Assembly (NCBI GenBank): GCA_036558265.1 | Contig: DATBFY010000156.1 | Coordinates: 1-9,056, forward strand | Direction of reading: 5' to 3' | From: RYN-433 sp036558265 | Lineage (GTDB): Bacteria > Planctomycetota > Phycisphaerae > Tepidisphaerales > Tepidisphaeraceae | Length of the DNA stretch: 9,056 nucleotides | Shown here: piece by piece, positions 5,202-9,056 of the stretch | Layout of the letters: every line of letters starts with the position of its first letter | How positions within the stretch are numbered: position 1 is the stretch's first letter | Notes under the pieces: model-generated | The model's database searches: none | What the model was told of the DNA's origin: nothing | What the model saw: the letters and a program-made list of their open reading frames with translations, nothing else | Position numbers and translations under genes: made by a program

Positions 5202-6365
5202 CTATGGATCGCTAGGCGTCGTGGCCGGCCGAAGGGCGGCGGTGCGCTCGCCGAGGGCGATCCCGTAGTCCGTCAAGCTCAACCCCGCGGCGACGCGGCT
5301 GCGCTGCCAGTCGGCCAGCGCGTCGCTCACGCGATCCCGTCGCATCAACGACGCGGCGAGTTCCATCGCGTCCGCGGCCGCCTTTGCAGTCGCAGCGGCC
5401 GTGTGGGGCCGGACAATGAACGCGGCGTCGCCGAGCAACAGGACGCGGCCGAACACCATCTGCTCGACCGCGAAATCCTGAATCACTTGGATGAACGGTT
5501 CACGCGTGCTACGCACTAACTCGGCGAACCGAGGGTGAAGCTGCGCGGAGGCCCGCGTGTAGAGGCCGTCGATCGCGCTCAGCCGGGCCATGCCCGGCGG
5601 CACCGACCCGTCGCGGCGTTGGCCGTCTTTGTCCGTCAGCAGATCGTCCAGCTCCGGACCCTCCGGCGCGTGGACGTACCACACCCAGTTGATCCGTCGC
5701 TCGCCGACTTTCGCGGACGCGTTAGCGCCGGGGATGAAGTAGGCCAGGATGTGGCCGCCCGATCGAGCGTCACAAAAGCTGAAACGGTCGACGAAAAACT
5801 GCGCGAGGTCGGAGGGCGCGTCCGACTCCTCAATCGTTCCCCGCCAGGCGAAATAGCCCGCATAGGTGGGTACGCGCGGCGGCTTGATCAGCGTGTCGCG
5901 GGAAGCGGAGCGCGAGCCGTCAGCGCAGACGAGGAGGTCGGCCGTGACGTCATCGCGGCCCGCGAAGCGTGCCGTCGCGGTCTCGACCGACTGGTCGAAG
6001 CCGGTGAGGCGATGGTCCTGGTGATAGCGGTCGGACGGGAATGCGGCCAGCAGCGTCTGGTAGATCGCGTCCCACGACGTGAACTGCTGTGGCGCCGGCA
6101 TAAGGCGGCGGCCGCCGTCGGGGTCCAGATACTGCCGGTGCAGACACATCGTCGTCGGGAGCGTCGGCGCGCCGCCGGACGCCATCAGGGCCAGCAGGTC
6201 GGGCTGGACGACGATGCCCGCCCCGCGGCTGGTCATCGGGCCGGCCGTCCGCTCGAACACGTTCACGTCGCAACCGATGCCGTGCAATGCGATGCCCGCG
6301 CAGAGCCCGCCGAGCGACCCGCCGGCGATAGCTACTTTCAGGGGGCGTTTCTCAAGGCTGGACAT
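5202..6365 (-). CDS. FAD-dependent aromatic hydroxylase (2,6-dihydroxypyridine hydroxylase-like)
   Basis: 387 residues, normal for PHBH-fold flavin hydroxylases. The N-terminal Rossmann motif is KVAIAGGSLGGLCAG (GGSLGG at 15-20) with Glu38 at the end of strand 2 for the adenine ribose. The NAD(P)H/FAD 'DG' motif is CADGS (149-150) and the flavin 'GD' motif is LLGDAAFIVRPH (312-313). The variant GGSLGG together with YFAWRGT, RINWVWYV and the GDAAFIVRPH block resembles the branch that includes 2,6-dihydroxypyridine 3-monooxygenase. Such enzymes use NAD(P)H and O2 to hydroxylate an activated ring; the substrate here is unknown. The start ATG overlaps the DsbA gene by 14 nt and has GGAGG upstream, so translation is coupled. 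Confidence 0.9.
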   Translation of the reverse strand: MSSLEKRPLKVAIAGGSLGGLCAGIALHGIGCDVNVFERTAGPMTSRGAGIVVQPDLLALMASGGAPTLPTTMCLHRQYLDPDGGRRLMPAPQQFTSWDAIYQTLLAAFPSDRYHQDHRLTGFDQSVETATARFAGRDDVTADLLVCADGSRSASRDTLIKPPRVPTYAGYFAWRGTIEESDAPSDLAQFFVDRFSFCDARSGGHILAYFIPGANASAKVGERRINWVWYVHAPEGPELDDLLTDKDGQRRDGSVPPGMARLSAIDGLYTRASAQLHPRFAELVRSTREPFIQVIQDFAVEQMVFGRVLLLGDAAFIVRPHTAAATAKAAADAMELAASLMRRDRVSDALADWQRSRVAAGLSLTDYGIALGERTAALRPATTPSDP

Positions 6366-7143
6366 TCGGGGCCTCCGTGACGGTATTGGCGTTCAGGATC
6401 GCCCACTCTCTGAATGCGGCGGCGATGACGTCGGCCGGCTGCGCCCCGGAGAACAGCGGGTGTCCGTTCAACACGAACGTCGGCACGCCCTGAGTACCGG
6501 TACGCCGGCCCAGTGCGATTTCGAGCCGCACCTCGTCGGTGCCCTCGCCGCTTGCCAGGAAGGCCTTCACGCGATCGCGGTCCATGCCGGCCGACGCCGC
6601 GACGTCCGCCAGCACGTTGGCGTCGCCGATGTCACGGCCCTCGCTGAAATAAGCTCGGAACACAGCCTCGACCACCGCGTCCTGCACCCCTTCGCGCCCT
6701 GCGAGCCAGACGAGCCGGTGCGAGTCGAACGTGTTGGGTGTGCGCTGCATCAATTCGTGGTGGAACTCCAAGCCGGCGGCCCTGCCGGCTGCGGTAACGC
6801 CGCCGTCGAGCGAGCGCGACTTCTGCCAGCTCCCGAACTTGCGGGAGCGGTACTCCCGGCGCTCCATCCCGCCCTTTGGCATTTCGGGGTTCAACTCGAA
6901 CGGCATCCAATGCACGTTGAAGTAAAGGCCCTCGTCAGCGAGCCGCGCGAGCGCGACCTTCAAGTGCTGCTTTGCGACGTAGCACCACGGGCAGATCGCG
7001 TCGGAGACAACCTGCAGGTCGAGGATCGGCCCTTGCCCCCGCTGCGGCATGCCGGCCGCGGCGGTCGTCGAACTTGTCGTCGGGTTAATGGTGCAGCCGT
7101 CGGGGCCGCACGTCGGGGCGGCCATGTCTGCGTCACTGGTCAT
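6352..7143 (-). CDS. DsbA/FrnE-family thioredoxin-fold oxidoreductase
   Basis: 263 residues; ATG 7143 has AAGGAG 7-8 nt upstream. The FrnE-type DsbA domain starts near residue 40: SDAICPWCYVAKQHL holds the CPWC active site (Cys51, Cys54), followed by the helical insert with MPFELNPEMP, RKFGSWQKS, RTPNTFDSHRLVWLAG and YFSEGRDIGD, and the cis-proline loop GTQGVPTFVLNG. No signal peptide is present, so a cytoplasmic disulfide or polyketide-tailoring type role fits. A roughly 40-residue N-terminal extension carries a further pair, Cys12 and Cys17 in TCGPDGCTI. First gene of the operon with the FAD hydroxylase and HxlR regulator. Confidence 0.92.
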   Translation of the reverse strand: MTSDADMAAPTCGPDGCTINPTTSSTTAAAGMPQRGQGPILDLQVVSDAICPWCYVAKQHLKVALARLADEGLYFNVHWMPFELNPEMPKGGMERREYRSRKFGSWQKSRSLDGGVTAAGRAAGLEFHHELMQRTPNTFDSHRLVWLAGREGVQDAVVEAVFRAYFSEGRDIGDANVLADVAASAGMDRDRVKAFLASGEGTDEVRLEIALGRRTGTQGVPTFVLNGHPLFSGAQPADVIAAAFREWAILNANTVTEAPNVQP

Positions 7144-7190
7144 CGGAATCTCCTTTTCTCAGTCACCGTCACATTATTCACCTTTGGTCT

Positions 7191-7276
7191 CCAAATGGCT
7201 AGTAGGTACCTGAAAGTAACCTTACGGGCGTTATGGTTACCACGTGGTTACCTCTAGAAACCTGGTAACCATTTGG
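7191..7276. promoter_or_regulatory. Divergent control region with GGTTACC repeat cluster
   Basis: Between the divergent dsbA-like and pseudo-receiver genes lie GGTTACC at 7235-7241 and 7246-7252 (11-nt period, enclosing the palindrome ACCACGTGGT), its inverse GGTAACC at 7264-7270, AGTAACC at 7215-7221 and the palindrome AGGTACCT at 7204-7211. An outer inverted pair, CCAAATGG (7191-7198) and CCATTTGG (7269-7276), frames the cluster. HxlR proteins bind short inverted repeats near their own operons, so these are the likely operators. Exact -35/-10 boxes are not clear in either direction. Confidence 0.6.
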
Positions 7277-7311
7277 GATATTCTCCGTCGGAGCGATCAG
7301 ACGGAGGATTT

Positions 7312-7698
7312 ATGGCAATTCGGATTCTGGACATCGGCCAGTGCGGCTTCGACGGGCCACGCATGGCCGCGCTCTGGCGCGACACGCTCGACGCGACCGT
7401 CGATCGCGTCGCCAACGGCAGCGACGCTGCGGCGAGGCTCGGGACGGGCGCGTACGACCTCGTCCTGGTCAACCGCGTGCTGGCGGCGGACGGTTCCTCC
7501 GGCCTCGACGTGATCGAGGACTTGCTCCGTAGCCATCCGCCCGTCCCGGTCATGCTCGTAAGCGACCTGCGGGACGCGCAGGACGCGGCCGTCGCAATGG
7601 GAGCGGTTCGCGGCTTTGGCAAGGCCGACCTCGGCGAGCCAGCCACGCTGAAACTCGTCGCCAGGGTTGCAGGCCGCAACCCCGGGGGTGAGCAATGA
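7312..7698 (+). CDS. Receiver-like (pseudo-response-regulator) protein without the phospho-Asp
   Basis: 128 residues. ATG 7312 is preferred over an upstream TTG because GGAGG at 7303-7307 is well placed. The fold pattern is that of a CheY-like receiver: strand 1 IRILDIGQ, strand 3 YDLVLVN, strand 4 VPVMLVSD with Ser84, and strand 5 GFGKA with Lys104. The phosphoacceptor position is Asn54 and the acidic pair at the end of strand 1 is Gly-Gln, so phosphorylation should not occur. No output domain follows; instead the stop overlaps the next start (ATGA at 7695). Transcribed divergently from the dsbA-like operon. Similar small pseudo-receivers are, from memory, common in planctomycetes; their job is unknown to me. 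Confidence 0.75.
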   Translation: MAIRILDIGQCGFDGPRMAALWRDTLDATVDRVANGSDAAARLGTGAYDLVLVNRVLAADGSSGLDVIEDLLRSHPPVPVMLVSDLRDAQDAAVAMGAVRGFGKADLGEPATLKLVARVAGRNPGGEQ

Positions 7699-7757
7699 CC
7701 GACGCAACGACGCCAATCCGCATCTACGGCCGCGCCGCCTCGCCGGAAGGCTACGAT
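7695..7757 (+). pseudogene. 5' fragment of a coupled gene, possibly thioredoxin-reductase-like
   Basis: The start ATG overlaps the stop of the pseudo-receiver gene by ATGA. The first 21 codons read MTDATTPIRIYGRAASPEGY, which resembles the N-terminal extension of some receiver-linked thioredoxin-reductase-like flavoproteins. After about base 7755 the resemblance ends. The frame continues to 8042 only as antisense of the integrase fragment, so the encoded 115-residue product would be a chimera. The identification rests on a short stretch and is tentative. Confidence 0.45.
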
Positions 7758-7795
7758 AATCATCGTTGTCGGACCGCTCGACGCCTCTCCGACCT

Positions 7796-8011
7796 CCGGG
7801 CGATGTGCGTAATCGGCTCGACAACCGCGGGGATGGAGGTGCGAGTTGGGAGCGGCGAGTCGTTCCCCCCGTGCTTGGGCGGACTCGAACTTGCGGAGTT
7901 TTTCTTTCGTGACCTGGAGCGAGTCGGTCTGGAGGTTAACGCGCCGCTGCTTGTTGCCGCCGAGGTAGAACTGGAGGTAATCGGTTTCGCGCGTTTCTTG
8001 AGACTGGCCAT
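7796..8011 (-). pseudogene. Tyrosine (phage-type) integrase, N-terminal fragment with two frameshifts
   Basis: On the - strand, ATG 8011 has AGGAGG about 9 nt upstream and opens MASLKKRAK. The homologous reading then shifts frame near 7984-7992 to YLQFYLGGNKQRRVNLQTD and onward to KLRKFESAQARG, then shifts back at the G6 run (C6 at 7865-7870 on the + strand) to NDSPLPTRTSIPAVVE and THIA near 7796. This is the arm-binding N-terminus I know from planctomycete tyrosine integrases, which are about 400 residues. The SAM-like core-binding and catalytic domains are missing. Both shifts within 130 nt compensate each other, so sequencing error is possible for them but not for the truncation. It lies next to the right att unit, as an int gene should. 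Confidence 0.75.
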
Positions 8012-8040
8012 GGGACGGCCCTCCTCGGAAGAGGAGCCTT

Positions 8041-8163
8041 GATCCTGGCAAGTCCCAATCTGATTTTGACGTCTGTGCGCTTGCTGCCTGCCCGCCAAAT
8101 CGTAGCCCTCATCGGCTCGCTTTGGCCACTCCTGCCCGTCGGTTCATCGCTGCTGTCACGAGC
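8041..8163. other. Spacer between integrase start and right att arm
   Basis: No gene recognised. It should hold the integrase promoter on the - strand, but no clear -35/-10 pair stands out. Confidence 0.4.
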
Positions 8164-8184
8164 TAGGATACAAATCAGGGTACA
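8164..8184. repeat. Inner arm-type repeat, right end of the element
   Basis: GGATACA and GGGTACA half-sites with AATCA between them, 12-nt period. It matches 4639-4659 at 20 of 21 bases and lies about 100 bp from the right core and about 150 bp before the integrase start. Likely integrase arm site of the same element. Confidence 0.65.
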
Positions 8185-8199
8185 AAACGCCGCTGAGCC

Positions 8200-8234
8200 A
8201 AAAAGAAAAGGGACTCGCGTTGCACGCAAGTCCC
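8200..8234 (-). terminator. Intrinsic terminator carried by the right att unit
   Basis: On the - strand a 10-bp stem (8210-8219 with 8225-8234) with a 5-nt loop is followed by TTTTCTTTTT. It contains the same T-G wobble as the left copy, confirming - strand orientation, while the loop bases differ. Confidence 0.8.
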
Positions 8235-8245
8235 TCATCATTCAG

Positions 8246-8292
8246 AAGTAGCGGGGGGAGGATTCGAACCTCCGACCTCCGGGTTATGAGCG
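8246..8292 (-). repeat. Right att core: 3' half of a CAU tRNA (47-bp direct repeat)
   Basis: Identical to 4475-4521. Anticodon loop CTCATAA is at 8284-8290 and the discriminator A is at 8249. On its far side the bases do not rebuild an anticodon-stem 5' strand, D arm or acceptor 5' strand, so no intact tRNA exists here either. Instead TGAGC (8287-8291) and GCTCA (8299-8303) form a hairpin with a 7-nt loop; the left copy has the equivalent GAGC/GCTC with a 7-nt loop of different sequence. Confidence 0.88.
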
Positions 8293-8342
8293 GGTTCTGC
8301 TCAAAACCGTAAATTGCCGGAAACATCATTACTTACGGTGAC

Positions 8343-8387
8343 CGCGGCGTTTCCGACGCCGCGCTCTCATGCACCAATTTTACCATG
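8343..8387 (-). promoter_or_regulatory. Hairpin plus promoter-like motif beside the right core
   Basis: A perfect 8-bp stem (CGCGGCGT 8343-8350 with ACGCCGCG 8356-8363) and the motif at 8369-8387 with a - strand TAAAAT. They match 4575-4617 in order and spacing. The stem sequence differs while pairing is kept. Confidence 0.45.
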
Positions 8388-8409
8388 CTGACCATGCTTT
8401 TCCATTTTC

Positions 8410-8428
8410 GGTGTACCGATTGGTGTAC
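8410..8428. repeat. Outward-facing arm-type repeat of the right att unit
   Basis: GGTGTAC-CGATT-GGTGTAC, two perfect half-sites with a 12-nt period, 120 bp from the core. Distance and layout equal those of 4641-4659 at the left core, but the half-site sequence differs. This fits a neighbouring element with another integrase specificity. Confidence 0.6.
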
Positions 8429-8430
8429 GT

Positions 8431-8616
8431 TTTTCGGACACCCAATTGAAAGGCGACGGGCGCCAGTGGGGCGGGGTTGCTTTCGGATTCAAGAGCCACT
8501 CGCGCAACCATCGCAATGCTTGGGCATACACTCATCGGCCGAGCAAGCTGATCTGATTGCCTGCGACGGCGGGCCACGTTACCCTCGGATTCGGCACCTC
8601 CGCAGCCCCGCATCTC
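8431..8616. other. No recognisable gene between the right att unit and the DUF6165-like gene
   Basis: Frames on both strands are short or lack motifs. An in-frame TTG at 8557 could lengthen the next gene, but the added residues show no family match. Confidence 0.4.
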
Positions 8617-8976
8617 ATGATACCAGGATATCGCTTAACAGTCTCTGCCGGCGAGCTCATTGATAGACTCCTAATCGAGCAGGTGCGCGCCGAAATGACG
8701 GGTGGCGACGGTCTTTACGATCACGCGGATTGGTCGGAAGCGAAGAGGTTGATGAACGAGGTCGACCAGCAGGTGATAAAGGATTTGCTGCACATCCACC
8801 GGCGCCTATGGGTTTTGGAAGGCGCCGTGCGTGCCGGCGCGCAAGACGGTGGGTTCCTGGAGAACGCACGTAACATCTTCGCCGCCAACGACGAACGTCA
8901 CCGGCTCAAAGCGCAGATCGACGATGCCTTCCCAACCAACGTATCTCGGAGACGCACGTACGGAGCTAACACTTGA
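8617..8976 (+). CDS. DUF6165-like protein
   Basis: 119 residues from ATG 8617, chosen because DUF6165 proteins begin within a few residues of the VSxGELIDRL motif, seen here as YRLTVSAGELIDRLLIEQ. No strong ribosome-binding site precedes it. The rest is mostly helical: an Asp/Glu/Lys-rich middle, then LHIHRRLWVLEGAVRAG and NIFAANDERHRLKAQID, the family's characteristic 'W-x-LE' and 'xxNDxRxxLKxxI' blocks. No catalytic motif is evident and I do not know the biochemical role. Family members often sit among glycosyltransferase genes, and here the next gene looks like one, overlapping by TTGA. Probably a helper in glycan assembly or a coiled scaffold; this is inference. Confidence 0.7.
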   Translation: MIPGYRLTVSAGELIDRLLIEQVRAEMTGGDGLYDHADWSEAKRLMNEVDQQVIKDLLHIHRRLWVLEGAVRAGAQDGGFLENARNIFAANDERHRLKAQIDDAFPTNVSRRRTYGANT

Positions 8977-9056
8977 GGATCTGCATCGCACTCATTGCGC
9001 CAGTTTTTCCTAAAGCCTTTCATGGGGGTTCTACAAGGGTCCTTGCGGACGTGGCA
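8973..9056 (+). CDS. Glycosyltransferase-like protein, N-terminus only
   Basis: A TTG start at 8973 overlaps the previous stop (TTGA) and has GGAG at 8962-8965. The 28 visible codons stay open to the window edge and read RICIALIAPVFPKAFHGG then STRVLADVA. A short hydrophobic first strand, a PxFPxxxxGG loop and a following xRV helix are what GT4-type glycosyltransferases of the GT-B fold show at the acceptor-side N-terminus. Too little is visible to name a sugar or a pathway. Confidence 0.6.
   Translation, partial: MRICIALIAPVFPKAFHGGSTRVLADVA

Larger units (their letters stand above)
4514..8284. mobile_element. tRNA-targeted integrative element, 3.77 kb, integrase broken
   Basis: The interval is bounded by two 47-bp copies of a tRNA 3' half in direct orientation, with ends placed here inside the two anticodon loops. 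Just inside each end is a near-identical arm repeat (4639-4659 and 8164-8184, 20 of 21 bases). A - strand tyrosine-integrase gene fragment starts 150 bp from the right end, the usual place for int in such islands. Cargo is an operon of DsbA-like, FAD hydroxylase and HxlR genes plus a divergent pseudo-receiver gene and a truncated ORF. Neither boundary has a complete tRNA, so the element appears to sit within a tandem array, with the intact tRNA outside the window. It cannot move by its own integrase now. The element call is inference from these combined signals. Confidence 0.72.

Noticed and set aside
7695..8042. A 115-residue + strand frame as one real gene
   Set aside because: Only the first 21 codons look genuine; the rest is antisense of the integrase fragment.
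4246..8292. CRISPR array
   Set aside because: Repeats are only two, 3.8 kb apart, and consist of a tRNA half; no spacer structure exists.

Overview
This is a GC-rich bacterial window. I favour a planctomycete (Planctomycetota, possibly Phycisphaerae-like) for two reasons from memory of families: the broken tyrosine integrase at 7796-8011 begins like a type I associate with that phylum, and so does the small pseudo-receiver at 7312-7698. No rRNA or complete tRNA is present, so the phylum call is inference.

Left part (1-4243, all + strand). A sugar-acid dehydratase of the enolase superfamily (cut by the window edge) is followed 12 nt later by an AraD1/GguC-type protein of the FAH superfamily. 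Together they look like two steps of a non-phosphorylating sugar-acid route. After a hairpin terminator comes a TetR repressor and an AhpD-like CxxC peroxidase gene. Both promoter regions carry the same perfect 16-bp palindrome TACCTG-N4-CAGGTA, so autoregulation plus control of the neighbour is predicted. Next is a scar: the first 31 codons of a DUF1348 (NTF2-like) gene run directly, in another frame, into a MOSC-domain gene that lacks its first few residues.

Middle part (about 4390-8430). Two direct repeats of 47 identical bp (4475-4521 and 8246-8292, offset 3771 bp) each contain the 3' half of a CAU (initiator-type) tRNA on the - strand, from the anticodon loop to the discriminator base. 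Each is followed on the - strand by an intrinsic terminator. Outside each core lie short repeats with 11-12 nt period that look like arm-type integrase sites. The arm pair inside the interval (4639-4659 and 8164-8184) matches at 20 of 21 bases, while the arms facing outwards differ in sequence but not in layout. This is what a tRNA-targeting integrative element of 3.77 kb would leave inside a tandem array of related elements. The element carries a wrecked integrase gene next to one end, a - strand operon (DsbA/FrnE-like oxidoreductase, FAD aromatic hydroxylase, HxlR regulator), and divergently a pseudo-receiver gene coupled to a truncated ORF. The divergent promoter region has a cluster of GGTTACC-type repeats, probably HxlR operators.

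Right part (8431-9056). After about 190 bp without a recognisable gene, a DUF6165-like gene overlaps the start of a glycosyltransferase-like gene (TTGA overlap, cut by the window edge). This suggests a surface-glycan locus.

Taken together, the cargo is redox and xenobiotic-flavoured: peroxidase, disulfide oxidoreductase, flavin hydroxylase and redox-type regulators. The most notable signal is the array of tRNA-half attachment units with matched arms and element-borne terminators.
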